IMG/VR virus record: IMGVR_UViG_3300037225_000134
Span: 1-61,939 of that record
Origin: a virus
Length of the DNA: 61,939 nucleotides
Strand: one strand, 5' to 3'
Part shown: positions 42,201 through 50,553 of the stretch, in pieces
Layout: each line of letters opens with the position of its first letter
How positions within the stretch are numbered: the stretch's first letter is position 1
Translations under genes and position numbers: made by a program
Notes under the pieces: generated by a model
What the model saw: the letters and a program-made list of their open reading frames with translations, nothing else
The model's database searches: none
What the model was told of the DNA's origin: nothing

Positions 42201-43334
42201 AACACAAGCCAAGCAATAAATGCAGCTAGCGCGGCAGCGGCAGCACAAACCGGGCAAACCCAAGTACAATATAGCGGGTATGCAGCCACAGCTTTACAAC
42301 TAGGCGCACAGATAGGCGGCAATTTCATTAGCAATGGTGGACAAGCCGTGGCTATTGGCTTAACTTCAACAGGCCAAAACATAGCAGTCATAGGACAGGT
42401 AGCCCAAGCTAACGCTATTGCTGGAGGCCAAGTCTTAACAACTGGAATAGGCACAGCGGCAACCGGTTTTGGAACTTCGATGGGCTTAACATCAGCTCAG
42501 TTTAAGGCTCAGATGGTTGCAGGCGGCGACTCATGGATGCAAAGTGGCAAATCAGCCGGAGCTTATAACCTAAGCGGAGCATCACAAGGCGCGACAGCTA
42601 CAGTAGCAGGCGGAACATCAGCCGGCGGTAGCATGACATCAGGCGGCACGGCAGCATTAAACGGTATGACAACAGGAACAAATACCTTCACTACTGGAGC
42701 AGGCCAAGTTTATAACTCATTCAGTAGTTTAGCTGGCACGATAAACCAAGTATCACTAAATTTTAAGCAGGGAGTTGATGGTGCATTTACTGGATTTTTC
42801 GATAGCGGGGGATCAAGTAGCAACGGAGGCGGAACTACTTCAGTTAATGCCAACGGCGCTATTATAAACCCGGATGGGTCAGCAAACTATACGACTGTGA
42901 CCTGTTTAGGTGATACCGTATTAGTAAACGCTTTAAAGTATACGTCGCCGTCCGGCGTAGTATCTTATGCGAACCCATTGAACGGAGATCAAACAGCATC
43001 CTTATATTCAGGCTCATCCTCTTCTTCGGATTCATATGGTTGGGCTGGAGAAAACGATGCGAGTTCGTGGGGTGCAAAAGGCGCACTCATTGATCAGCCT
43101 AGCAATATCATCGCAGGCGAAAAAGGAAGAGAACTACTACTCCCTAACAATATAACTGAAACAATAATGGGACTAGTGGCAGAACATAATAGTGGCAACC
43201 TTAACATGAATCCAGAAGGTAAATTATCAGTAGAAGTAATTAACAAGATTTACCTGGATGGAAATGAAGTAACTAACATGTTAATGGAAAATGCCACTCA
43301 AGAATTAAGACGCGGTGGACTGCATACGCATTAG
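39288..43334 (+). CDS. tape measure protein
   Basis: 1348 residues, the longest gene, GTG start after GGTGAG; it sets tail length. It has a helical N-terminus (about 1-450), hydrophobic Gly/Trp-rich middle repeats of the type GxxxSxxLSGxDWGKVWGDL (about 450-700), and a Gly/Ala/Thr/Ser-rich C-terminal half with repeats (STGTWNENTQQFE twice; TFKQGVDGA.TGFF twice) ending with a small conserved-looking domain IINPDGSANYTTVTC and NIIAGEKGRELLLPNN. Tail of about 200 nm by the usual residue-to-length rule (inference). A TATATATAAAA sequence and GGAGG lie upstream. Confidence 0.92.
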   Translation: MSVRISGDTSALTSSLADAKSQAQSAASEIEKPMTMQVDSAGASAGIGDIVAGILSAQIITKAFNAAVQAVTESLAAWSSFTSQNTELAQMLQMNADGVGKVNDQLRTQSDLSGTGTATLQSYAEAAGALGAHSVDAVSKATDSMNTYAIATGSTQAQTIALYTSLGRVYGYNSDQSAEYGNALVALTNKYGIQSTAIADVVTQTANMNKMMGESPEKSAAFATAIMAAGGDASQAMSSAYADTQAMAVKMGTLEDAADKTKTIKGKTSKGVLITPDQIIPTDAAEIAKGKLDQIQQVFGESGAQLAQDMGNDYQGTMQKMAVALHANTTLSTADKSELLKDLGLRQQNASTILKMADNTDTYSAALATVNENSKDTTATQTLFNTQMEELGNQEAIASARTTDMGNGLGQILEPALRAGISAFNDFAWQVKAVESAIAGGDWGSVGDIITKALEGAFDSISKFDFGGLISGIETGIKGALEALSQVGDWISQKLSGIDWGKVWGDLSGIGAGLLSAIQNALNQIPNAINAATNLNLGEKLGNALFGAIDFGVTTATNVVNAVIKMLQGVDWSSIGSSYVGYAVKMWDGLYTATQNWITGGGPTKIGDEIGTSLSGVLSGLGWVAGKLYDAISNYISAHGGFWQVVENAFGTLADWGKLAMEIAEGIGQGIYDKIQMPIAQVHDFFATTMASVVSGFVGAGIDMGNAIVSGLNAAEATIKGILTGWYDAAVNVYNYITGNASSTASNQASVDAETERELNAAHTQTVGSSSSNIGTAINNAQINDALSQMLAKGALGSVGKSSNTGITTQTIGSGSTGTWNENTQQFEYPSGQPVVFANENANTKDTSTSGSTWNDNTQQFETPSGKAATFPNEGTNTPVDSSDNLSKILGTFFAGTLVDTKTKNDAMTAAYTSTLNAAGGLWADKLKAQQTADTTSATSVTTAAEAFKGGVTDATLTFKQGVDGASTGFFNTSQAINAASAAAAAQTGQTQVQYSGYAATALQLGAQIGGNFISNGGQAVAIGLTSTGQNIAVIGQVAQANAIAGGQVLTTGIGTAATGFGTSMGLTSAQFKAQMVAGGDSWMQSGKSAGAYNLSGASQGATATVAGGTSAGGSMTSGGTAALNGMTTGTNTFTTGAGQVYNSFSSLAGTINQVSLNFKQGVDGAFTGFFDSGGSSSNGGGTTSVNANGAIINPDGSANYTTVTCLGDTVLVNALKYTSPSGVVSYANPLNGDQTASLYSGSSSSSDSYGWAGENDASSWGAKGALIDQPSNIIAGEKGRELLLPNNITETIMGLVAEHNSGNLNMNPEGKLSVEVINKIYLDGNEVTNMLMENATQELRRGGLHTH

Positions 43335-43369
43335 GCAGTCCATAAATATTTTTTAAAGGAGAGATAAAA

Positions 43370-44530
43370 ATGGTGACAAATAGGAATGGTTTTCACATAC
43401 CATCAGGGCTTGAACTAGGATTAACATTTTACACTGACTTAGGAACTGATTTAAATACTTTAGATGCAGCTTTGGCTAAATGTAACTGGGCTGCAACCAT
43501 AGACCCAACGGTAAGCAATGACTCCAGTCAAGGCTATGTAGTAGGGGCTCACTGGTATAACACTACAGGAAATACTATCTTTATTGCTAAAAGCGTCGGG
43601 GTAGGCGCGGCAGTTTGGACTCAGATATACCCTACAGTTAATGCAAATCTAAGCATTACCAACGCTATGCTAGCGGGAAGTATAACATTTGCAAAATTGC
43701 TAGGTAGTGATATTTCAATAACTAATACTCAATTAGCAGGATCTATTACAAATGATAAATTAGCTGGATCAATTTCTCAGGATAAATTATCAGGTGGTAT
43801 ATTAAATTCACAGCTTGCAGCCTCGGATGGATGGATAGCCTCAGGTGAGACATGGACGTACGCCAGCGCGGCCGCGCCAAACTACACTTTCACGATCGCC
43901 ACGGATAAGACCACAAAATACAGTCCGGGAATGAGGATCAAGCTAACCGACAACGGCGCGGTTAAATATTTCATAGTTGTTAAGGTCGCATACTCGAACC
44001 CGAACACTACCATAACCGTATACGGCGGGACCGATTATATTCTAGCCGGAGGCGCGATCAGTGCGACGTTTTACAGTATGGTAAACATCCCCACGGGCTT
44101 CCCGATGGATAAGACCAAATGGCAGATAGTCGTATCGAACGCGACCGTCGCGACTCAAGCGTCTCCGACCTCGGACGTCTGGTATAACCTCGGGACTATC
44201 AATATCCCTATACCTATTGGGGCCTGGAGGGTCTCATGGAAAGATCAGATCCAAGCGACCAGGGCGGCCTCCGGCGCACTGTGGATATTTGCGACGCTGT
44301 CAACCGCGAATAACTCAGAGTCAAATACCAGCTTTACGCAAACCGTTTACGTATTGGCGGAAACAAATGTATTCCTCGGAGCTTATATGTCACTTAATAT
44401 ATTAGTGGCCGCGGACACTACGTATTATTTGAATACCAAAGTCTCCGGCGCGAGTTGTACCGCTATATATGCGAACGGCGCGGCTCCGTCTCCTCCGACC
44501 TTGCTAATAGCGGAATGCGCATACATCTAG
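43370..44530 (+). CDS. tail fibre / receptor-binding candidate
   Basis: 386 residues. The N-terminal ~150 residues have fibre-shaft repeats (ITNAMLAGSITF, ITNTQLAGSITN, DKLAGSISQDKLSGG). From about residue 160 (base ~43850) the coding sequence turns GC-rich with many CG pairs until the end, unlike its flanks, and encodes a distinct beta-rich head domain. This suggests a swapped receptor-binding tip. Follows the tape measure, as distal tail genes do. Confidence 0.65.
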   Translation: MVTNRNGFHIPSGLELGLTFYTDLGTDLNTLDAALAKCNWAATIDPTVSNDSSQGYVVGAHWYNTTGNTIFIAKSVGVGAAVWTQIYPTVNANLSITNAMLAGSITFAKLLGSDISITNTQLAGSITNDKLAGSISQDKLSGGILNSQLAASDGWIASGETWTYASAAAPNYTFTIATDKTTKYSPGMRIKLTDNGAVKYFIVVKVAYSNPNTTITVYGGTDYILAGGAISATFYSMVNIPTGFPMDKTKWQIVVSNATVATQASPTSDVWYNLGTINIPIPIGAWRVSWKDQIQATRAASGALWIFATLSTANNSESNTSFTQTVYVLAETNVFLGAYMSLNILVAADTTYYLNTKVSGASCTAIYANGAAPSPPTLLIAECAYI

Positions 44531-44539
44531 GTGAGCATA

Positions 44540-46387
44540 ATGACGAAATTATTAGTACAAATAGGAAGTGATATTTTATACTCCTCACCTCTATTAAACA
44601 GTATAGCAGCGGTAACTTTAAGCTCACTCGCGGCATTGCCTCTTAGTCAAATTTTTCCGGCGTTTAGCCTATTGAATCTTATGGAAAAAACCGTCATAGT
44701 AGACAAGGTGGAGGATAGGTCCACTCTCGATGTCACAGTATGGGATGAGTTAGGAGCTTATCACTGGAGCAAAGGGCAACCCGTTACTATCATAGACAGC
44801 GACGATAATGCTCTTATGTTTTCTGGCTATGTGGATTCTTCGACGGAGACCATGCTAGAAGGTGGTGGAGGCGCGATGTATCATAAAGTAGCTTGCGTCG
44901 ATAACCATTACAAAGCAGATAAGAGAGCCATTATCAAGGGCTGGATTAATACCGAAGTCTCTGAAATGGTGTCATATGTTTTCACTAATATATTAATGGC
45001 AGAAGGAATATCACTAGGTGCTATTATCGTAACTAGTCCGGCAGTGATGATTACTCAAGCTTTTACCTGCATGGTTAATTCTTTCCTGGATCAATGCGCC
45101 ACATATGCAGGTTATACATGGTTCATATCTGCAGATAAGAAGTTTTACTTCATACCCCGGACTACATACCCGGCACCGTTCGATATTGAAAAGGTAGGGG
45201 ATAACTATCCTTATGTTAAAAATAATTCGTTAACAGTAGTCAGTGGAAACCCGGAATTTCGAGATTACCAATATATGAAGGGCGGAAAAAATACTACTGA
45301 TGCTCAAACAGAATGCGCAGCCGGTGACGGTAATACTACAACTTTTCCCGTTGGATATCCGATAGCAGAGGCACCCTTGGTATATGTTAGCTTAAACGGC
45401 GGAGCTTATGTAGCTAAAACAGTAGGCATAAAATCGGTTGATACTAGTAAAGATTGGTATTGGTCCGAGGGAGATAATACCATATCACAAGATTACTCTG
45501 GAACAAAATTGCTACCTACGAGTACCGGCTATGTAGGAGATATAATAAAAATGGTATATAAAGGTAATTATGATATCATGGCTGTATCTCTTGATTTTGA
45601 TGCAATTTTAGCTAGGCAGGCAATAGAAGGCGGCGGCACTGGATATGTAGAGAATATTCAAGAGGAAACCGCACTTAAGACATCCGACAGTTTAATCCTG
45701 CAGGCTAACAAGCTACTAGCTCAGTATGCAGTAGTAGGCGACAAGATAACATATACTACCAGTGAGCCAGGGCTTGCAGCGGGCCAATTACAATATGTAA
45801 CGTCTCCAGAGCACGATTTAGTTCACGTAGGATGTTTAGTGACACAAATAAAGACGCGAGATGAGAAAGGCTATACATGGTTTGATGTAACACTAGCGAG
45901 CGGCCCGGTGGAAGATTATTGGGTTAAGGTATTCCTATCGTTATCACAATCCCAAGCACCGGCAGCAAGCACGGCATCGAGTACTGTGATTATTATTCCA
46001 GTACCATTATCAAAGAATTGGTTGGTTGGAGATTCCCCTAACATATTCTCAGGTGTAACCATGCTAGGATTGACTACAACCCCCTCTACATCAGGGTGGC
46101 CGTGTTTTGCATCAGGTGATGAGATAAAGTACTTGGAAGTTAATATTTCGGGCGGTTTTAGGCGCTACAGAACTTCGCAAACTATTTTATCCAATAAGAT
46201 AACGACTATTTGCATCATACCTTCAGGATCGGCAAATGGCTCATGGACGACTGTTAAGATGTACGGCGGATCTGCAGCAACAGATGTTATAGGATCTGGA
46301 ATTTTGCTAGATACATTCTCTTATAGCCATACTAAAAATGCACTAGAAATTATCCAATTTATCGTGACTGACAACAAATGGGCATAA
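44540..46387 (+). CDS. tail hub / baseplate protein
   Basis: 615 residues from ATG 44540 (AGGTGAG before it). The start DKVEDRSTLDVTVWDELGAYHWSKGQPVTIID...MFSGYVDS is the typical hub (gp27/Tal-like) first barrel; further segments VACVDNHYKADKR and VGDKITYTTSEPGL ... LVHVGCLVTQIKTRDEKGYTWFDVTLA complete the ring fold. A C-terminal beta domain (from ~490) may carry fibres. Confidence 0.75.
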   Translation: MTKLLVQIGSDILYSSPLLNSIAAVTLSSLAALPLSQIFPAFSLLNLMEKTVIVDKVEDRSTLDVTVWDELGAYHWSKGQPVTIIDSDDNALMFSGYVDSSTETMLEGGGGAMYHKVACVDNHYKADKRAIIKGWINTEVSEMVSYVFTNILMAEGISLGAIIVTSPAVMITQAFTCMVNSFLDQCATYAGYTWFISADKKFYFIPRTTYPAPFDIEKVGDNYPYVKNNSLTVVSGNPEFRDYQYMKGGKNTTDAQTECAAGDGNTTTFPVGYPIAEAPLVYVSLNGGAYVAKTVGIKSVDTSKDWYWSEGDNTISQDYSGTKLLPTSTGYVGDIIKMVYKGNYDIMAVSLDFDAILARQAIEGGGTGYVENIQEETALKTSDSLILQANKLLAQYAVVGDKITYTTSEPGLAAGQLQYVTSPEHDLVHVGCLVTQIKTRDEKGYTWFDVTLASGPVEDYWVKVFLSLSQSQAPAASTASSTVIIIPVPLSKNWLVGDSPNIFSGVTMLGLTTTPSTSGWPCFASGDEIKYLEVNISGGFRRYRTSQTILSNKITTICIIPSGSANGSWTTVKMYGGSAATDVIGSGILLDTFSYSHTKNALEIIQFIVTDNKWA

Positions 46388-46390
46388 AAA

Positions 46391-46450
46391 TTAAGGTATT
46401 ATAACATCTACCAGGGCTACTTTACCCTGAGTTAAGGAGATTTCTTTCAT
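46391..46450 (-). pseudogene. second N-terminal scar of an HNH homing endonuclease
   Basis: On the - strand ATG 46450 reads MKEISLTQGKVALVDV then stops; the DNA is closely similar to the start of the fragment at 39191 (CAGGGnAAAGTAGCCCTG). It is a remnant of the same gene family between hub and collar-fibre genes. Confidence 0.72.
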
Positions 46451-46492
46451 GATTAATATACTCATGTTAAACTATAAAAAGGTGGTGGTAAT

Positions 46493-47197
46493 GTGGTTTA
46501 TGTGATAACCCAATGGAACGAGAATAATATGAGTACTACTGCTAAGGTAAATGGACTCAATAACTTAGAGACTATTTATTCTTCAACTACTACTTATATT
46601 GATGCTATGACACATTCCGATAGATATTATACAAAATCTCATTGCGATAGCACTTACTTTACAGCGGCTGATGATGGTTCTGGAACGGAACTTGTAGCCG
46701 CGACCCTCGATGGATTCACGACTCAGCAAATATTAGATGCAGGCACTCCAGCGGGATGTATCGGTATCTGGTATAGCTCCAAAGGCTCTATTCCGGTAGG
46801 GTGGTATCTTTGTGATGGCAATAACTCAACGCCTAACATGCAGGATCGGTTTATTGTAGGATCAGGCGGAAATTATTCGTATGGTGCTATAGGTGGATCA
46901 GATACAGTAACTATAACAGGGTCAATAACTGTTGCAGGACATGCATTAACGGCGGCGGAAATCGCAAAACATCAGCATGGTACAATAACAGATTATTATC
47001 CGACAACTTTTGTTAGCCAGCCGGTTGATCAAAGTAGTGGCGGCTATATAGTAAACAGTACAACTACGCCAGGCTCAGTAACCACAAGTACCGGAAGCGG
47101 TATAAGCCACGGGCATACCGCGAGTTTGGCAGGTACTTCAAACCAAGATAAGAGGCCGCCGTTTTATGCACTCTGTTATATAATGAAGGGATTCTAA
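46493..47197 (+). CDS. phage tail collar-domain fibre 1
   Basis: 234 residues, GTG start behind AAAGGTGGTGG. Collar domain: GCIGIWYSSKGSIPVGWYLCDG, then MQDRFIVGSGG, then HQHG ... HGHTAS and the ending RPPFYALCYIMKGF. These trimeric fibre tips bind host surfaces. First of three tandem paralogues. Confidence 0.8.
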   Translation: MVYVITQWNENNMSTTAKVNGLNNLETIYSSTTTYIDAMTHSDRYYTKSHCDSTYFTAADDGSGTELVAATLDGFTTQQILDAGTPAGCIGIWYSSKGSIPVGWYLCDGNNSTPNMQDRFIVGSGGNYSYGAIGGSDTVTITGSITVAGHALTAAEIAKHQHGTITDYYPTTFVSQPVDQSSGGYIVNSTTTPGSVTTSTGSGISHGHTASLAGTSNQDKRPPFYALCYIMKGF

Positions 47198-47899
47198 ATG
47201 TACGACAAACATAATTGGACAACTTCGGATCTATTATCTGGAGCTTTATTCAATCATCTTGAAACACAGTGGACGGAAATGAAAACTATCATAGATGTGC
47301 ACGTTCACGACGACCGATATTTTACTGAAACTATATCAGACACTACATTCTTTTCCCTGAATTTTTATACCGGATTTGATGCTGATAAGATCGATGGACT
47401 GCATTTAAGTGATATTTTAACCACTATGCTACCTATTGGTGCGATAATGATCTGGTATAACGATCCTGATGTATATCCATTACCGACAGGGTGGTTTATC
47501 TGCGATGGTTCGGCGCACGCCGGATACACGACCCCTCCATTACAAGAAAAGTTCATAATTGGAGCTGGAGGAAGCTACAATCCTGGAGACACTGGAGGGC
47601 CTGGAACCTGGAATGGAACCATAACAGCGACAGGAAGCGTAACTATTGGAGCGCATCAGCTTCTAACGGCGGAATTACCAGCACATACGCACGGTTACAC
47701 TGAATACGGCACTACAGTACAACAGTGGCATGGTTATGCTTACTCATGCTATACTGGAGTAAGTACACAAAGTGCTACTATTAACTTTCAAACATCAGGT
47801 GATGGTACGCATACGCACGCAGGATCTACAGCAAGTCTTAGTAGCTTTGATCCAAGACCTTTATATGGAAGTTTATATTATATAATGAAGTGTCGGTGA
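47198..47899 (+). CDS. phage tail collar-domain fibre 2
   Basis: 233 residues, starting one base after fibre 1. Same plan: LPIGAIMIWYNDPDVYPLPTGWFICDG, LQEKFIIGAGG, HTHGYTE, HTHAGS and RPLYGSLYYIMK. The HxH clusters may bind metal in the trimer as in other collar tips. Confidence 0.8.
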   Translation: MYDKHNWTTSDLLSGALFNHLETQWTEMKTIIDVHVHDDRYFTETISDTTFFSLNFYTGFDADKIDGLHLSDILTTMLPIGAIMIWYNDPDVYPLPTGWFICDGSAHAGYTTPPLQEKFIIGAGGSYNPGDTGGPGTWNGTITATGSVTIGAHQLLTAELPAHTHGYTEYGTTVQQWHGYAYSCYTGVSTQSATINFQTSGDGTHTHAGSTASLSSFDPRPLYGSLYYIMKCR

Positions 47900-47910
47900 G
47901 AGGTTATTAT

Positions 47911-48624
47911 ATGGCATATATACAAAATCCTACATGGACTAGCAGCACCGTATTAACTCCGACGCTACTTAATAATCTTGAAACACAATATGATGATGCT
48001 GATATTTATTTTTTAGCTCATAATCATGATACACTTTATTATACCCAAACCCAAATGCAGGCTACTTTCTGGTATTCAGGCAACGATGGGCCAGGATCTG
48101 GCTCTGATGCAGATTTGCTTTACTATGCAAGTGGAAACAAGCATGGTAATAGCTTCGCGGGGCTTGGAATTGCCACGGGTTTAATAATTTGGTGGTATGG
48201 ATCAGTGGCCTCCATTCCTGCAGGTTGGCATTTGTGCGACGGAACATCTGGAACTATGGACCTTCGCGGGAAAATGGTACCTGGCGCGGGGAATACCTAT
48301 AATGTAGGGACGGCAGGCGGATCTACAACGTTTACTGCAACTGGAACGATAACGGTAGACGCGCACGTTTTAACTATAAATGAAATGGCCGCGCATACAC
48401 ATCCATTCATCGATGTAATACCAGTGACAAGCGCGATGAGATTATGGGATCATGCTTCCAATTATCCGGTAGACGTAGATATAACTACGAACACCGGAAC
48501 GACAGCAAGCGCAGGCAGTAACTCAGGGCATACGCATAGTGGAGCAGAAGGCACAGCATTAAACGGAAATGCAATAGCATCAATGCCAAATTATTATGCA
48601 CTTTGCTTTATTCAAAAAATCTAA
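47911..48624 (+). CDS. phage tail collar-domain fibre 3
   Basis: 237 residues from ATG 47911 behind GAGG; overlaps fibre 2 only if a GTG at 47890 is used. Pattern: GLIIWWYGSVASIPAGWHLCDG, DLRGKMVPGAGN, HTHPF, HTHSG, ending MPNYYALCFIQKI. Third divergent copy, suggesting a heteromeric or variable adhesin set. Confidence 0.8.
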   Translation: MAYIQNPTWTSSTVLTPTLLNNLETQYDDADIYFLAHNHDTLYYTQTQMQATFWYSGNDGPGSGSDADLLYYASGNKHGNSFAGLGIATGLIIWWYGSVASIPAGWHLCDGTSGTMDLRGKMVPGAGNTYNVGTAGGSTTFTATGTITVDAHVLTINEMAAHTHPFIDVIPVTSAMRLWDHASNYPVDVDITTNTGTTASAGSNSGHTHSGAEGTALNGNAIASMPNYYALCFIQKI

Positions 48625-48632
48625 GCAAAAGG

Positions 48633-48641
48633 TATAAATAG
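48633..48641 (+). promoter_or_regulatory. archaeal TATA box TATAAATAG
   Basis: AAAGGTATAAATAG follows the last collar fibre and lies 32-40 bases before the ATG at 48673. Confidence 0.65.
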
Positions 48642-48672
48642 CATAGTGATGTATAGGGAGTCGGTGAGGAAA

Positions 48673-49077
48673 ATGAAGACAAGCAGATTTATCTTGGCCT
48701 TAATCGCAATCGCGATTTTGGTAGTACCAAGCATGGCATATGATCAAAGATCTGGAAGCCACGGAGTACCATACATACCTCCAGACCCGAGCCTGAAGAC
48801 CACCGATCCCTTCTACGTGGCTATTATGGATCGGCAATACGGATCAAATAGTGCATCAACTAATAGCATGGATAATGAAGATCCGTGGGCCGGTATCCTT
48901 AACTCGACAGATCCCACAAAACCATTAAACTCATCAAATAGTAGCCTTAATAGTACACCAAAACCTATCGTTGATGCATTGCCTAGTCATATCATACAAG
49001 CAGCATCAATTAACGATTTAACCGATGCTCAGATACAAGCAGCCGGATTAAAGCCAGGACAAGGATCTTGGCTCTAA
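48673..49077 (+). CDS. secreted Asn/Ser-rich protein
   Basis: 134 residues from ATG 48673 (GTGAGGAAA). Signal peptide at 1-23 (RFILALIAIAILVVPSMAY). The middle has several N-x-S/T sequons (NST, NSS, NSSL, NST), which archaea glycosylate on exported proteins. Own promoter. Perhaps a cell-surface or superinfection-related protein; not recognised. Confidence 0.6.
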   Translation: MKTSRFILALIAIAILVVPSMAYDQRSGSHGVPYIPPDPSLKTTDPFYVAIMDRQYGSNSASTNSMDNEDPWAGILNSTDPTKPLNSSNSSLNSTPKPIVDALPSHIIQAASINDLTDAQIQAAGLKPGQGSWL

Positions 49078-49099
49078 ACAATTTTATGATGGAGGATGA

Positions 49100-49372
49100 A
49101 TGATAGACGTTTCACAAGAAGAAATAGATACGAGATATGATATTCTTATCGAAGCATATAAGATGTTAGCTGAGAAAGAAAATGAGTTCGTAGCACTTCG
49201 CAATGAGCTAGCAGAGTTTGGAGAATCTAAGTCGAAAAAAGCATCAAAACTCAGAGACCAAATAGCAGATATAACCCCTATTGTAACTGAATTACAACAG
49301 GCTTACAAGGTTGCAGACATGGAAGTAGGCCGGATAATGAGACATATCGACCTTATGTTAGCAACCAAATAA
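49100..49372 (+). CDS. small coiled-coil protein
   Basis: 90 residues, nearly all helical with heptad-like spacing (LAEKENEFVALRNELAEF). GGAGG site precedes. It is followed by AACCTTTTTTATTATTTTTA, either a T-rich terminator or a promoter for the next gene. Confidence 0.55.
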   Translation: MIDVSQEEIDTRYDILIEAYKMLAEKENEFVALRNELAEFGESKSKKASKLRDQIADITPIVTELQQAYKVADMEVGRIMRHIDLMLATK

Positions 49373-49441
49373 AACCTTTTTTATTATTTTTACAACCTAG
49401 TGGCGGAAGACTTATATCCTCATGGTGCGTATAGGTGGAGT

Positions 49442-49696
49442 ATGGTAACGACGATAGGCGACCTGGCAAAAGAATTTGCGGAACAAATGAACAAAGAGAA
49501 CCATGAGCTACATCTAGCTCAAGGTAAGCATAAAGTACCGGCAAAGGACCGCTACAAGCATCATGCAAAGGGTTTAAATAGAGGAAGCAACGTAGGTAGT
49601 AAGGCCGGAGTATGCGAAGAGTGCCAAGGTGAGGTACGAAGCGACGGCAAAGATAAAGTATGTATTGAATGTGGACTAATCAGAAAAAGGAGATAA
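49442..49696 (+). CDS. zinc-ribbon protein carrying palindrome copy 2
   Basis: 84 residues from ATG 49442 behind AGGTGGAG (a GTG at 49400 is in frame). Helical start, basic middle, C-terminal ribbon CEEC ... CIEC and a KRR end; a DNA-binding regulator is plausible. Codons for HELHLAQG contain the 26-bp palindrome, and the ParB-like protein encodes HELDVAQG at its copy. Confidence 0.55.
   Translation: MVTTIGDLAKEFAEQMNKENHELHLAQGKHKVPAKDRYKHHAKGLNRGSNVGSKAGVCEECQGEVRSDGKDKVCIECGLIRKRR
49500..49525. repeat. 26-bp palindrome, copy 2
   Basis: Arms ACCATGAGCTA and TAGCTCAAGGT around CATC, inside the coding sequence of the zinc-ribbon gene. Core TGAGCTA-CATC-TAGCTCA is identical to copy 1. Confidence 0.75.
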
Positions 49697-49700
49697 AATC

Positions 49701-49865
49701 ATGGTTAAAGAAGAAGCACAAGCGAGAACTACGAAGGTAGCATCGTACATCTGCAAGAGCGAGTACATGGATAAAACGTATGGAGAAGGAATGAGGGTCT
49801 TCAATAAGATGAAGAATGAGGGCTTTTGGAGATGCTGCAATTGTAAGGCAGAAAAGCATCTCTGA
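49701..49865 (+). CDS. small basic Cys-containing protein
   Basis: 54 residues; CK and RCCNCK cysteines, strongly basic. GGAGAT site. Not recognised. Directly followed by a strong promoter. Confidence 0.5.
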   Translation: MVKEEAQARTTKVASYICKSEYMDKTYGEGMRVFNKMKNEGFWRCCNCKAEKHL

Positions 49866-49873
49866 GCAATACC

Positions 49874-49882
49874 TTTTTATAG
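49874..49882 (+). promoter_or_regulatory. strong archaeal promoter TTTTTATAG
   Basis: ATACCTTTTTATAGTATGA is a very good BRE-TATA match, with initiation expected near 49900. It drives the recombination operon through a structured leader. Confidence 0.7.
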
Positions 49883-49903
49883 TATGACTGTGGTATAGGT
49901 AAT

Positions 49904-49949
49904 GCTGGCAGTGAGGTGCGGGCGTAGTCCGCAATTAACAACCGCCAGC
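49904..49949 (+). promoter_or_regulatory. structured 5' leader (nested hairpins)
   Basis: Outer stem GCTGGC (49904-49909) / GCCAGC (49944-49949) encloses TGCGG (49917-49921) / CCGCA (49929-49933) with a GCGTAGT loop. It starts almost at the predicted transcription start and precedes the ATG at 49985 by 35 bases. It could be a control element or mRNA-stabilising leader. Confidence 0.55.
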
Positions 49950-49984
49950 TTGATAATTAGCAAATGTGGAATGTGGTGAATTAC

Positions 49985-50536
49985 ATGGTGAATGGATTAG
50001 AGAGAGTTATGGGATTTAAGGGACCGGAAGAATCGACTGAAGTAGATGAGACATTTTTGCACCAGGGCAAAGACATTATAGTAACGCTGGTAGCAGTAAA
50101 TGTAGTGGAGAAGCTGGTAATGAGGTTCTCTGAGGAAGTAGGCGAACTAGCATGGAAAGAGTACGCTACTCTCACAGAAGAGGAAAAGGAAGCTGTAGAC
50201 GCTATGGAGCCTGACACCAGGAAGGGCGGAAAACCTAAGGCAAAGTTCGCAAACAAGTACATGCTTTACCTTACGCATACCCCCTCCGGCAGGAACTTCT
50301 ACTATGAAGGTGAAGGCTGGAGCAGGTCGGATATTGCCTTCTTTACAGAAGAGAATGATACCCCGTGGGCGGCATTCAAAAAGTTCCTGGAGACACTCGG
50401 CCCGGAGATAACAGGCCCGTTTCAGCTTGGAGAATACTTGCACGAGGGTGATGAGTTTATGGCTAGGCTTATCCTGAAAGATGGGTACCTACACCTAGAC
50501 CCGGCTACTTTCGTATCGGTGAATATTCCCGATTGA
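49985..50536 (+). CDS. hypothetical protein leading the recombination operon
   Basis: 183 residues from ATG 49985 behind GTGGTGA; an ATG at 49964 is in frame. Acidic, mixed alpha/beta, no recognised motif. Strong promoter, structured leader and terminator around it suggest abundant expression, so a single-stranded-DNA-binding or structural role in replication is possible (inference only). Confidence 0.55.
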   Translation: MVNGLERVMGFKGPEESTEVDETFLHQGKDIIVTLVAVNVVEKLVMRFSEEVGELAWKEYATLTEEEKEAVDAMEPDTRKGGKPKAKFANKYMLYLTHTPSGRNFYYEGEGWSRSDIAFFTEENDTPWAAFKKFLETLGPEITGPFQLGEYLHEGDEFMARLILKDGYLHLDPATFVSVNIPD

Positions 50537-50553
50537 ATTGAAATAGAGACCAA

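Noticed and set aside
41783-42454. Long - strand frame (223 codons) opposite the tape measure
   Set aside because: Low-complexity mirror of an Ala/Gly/Thr-rich gene, no ribosome site, no domain, wrong strand.
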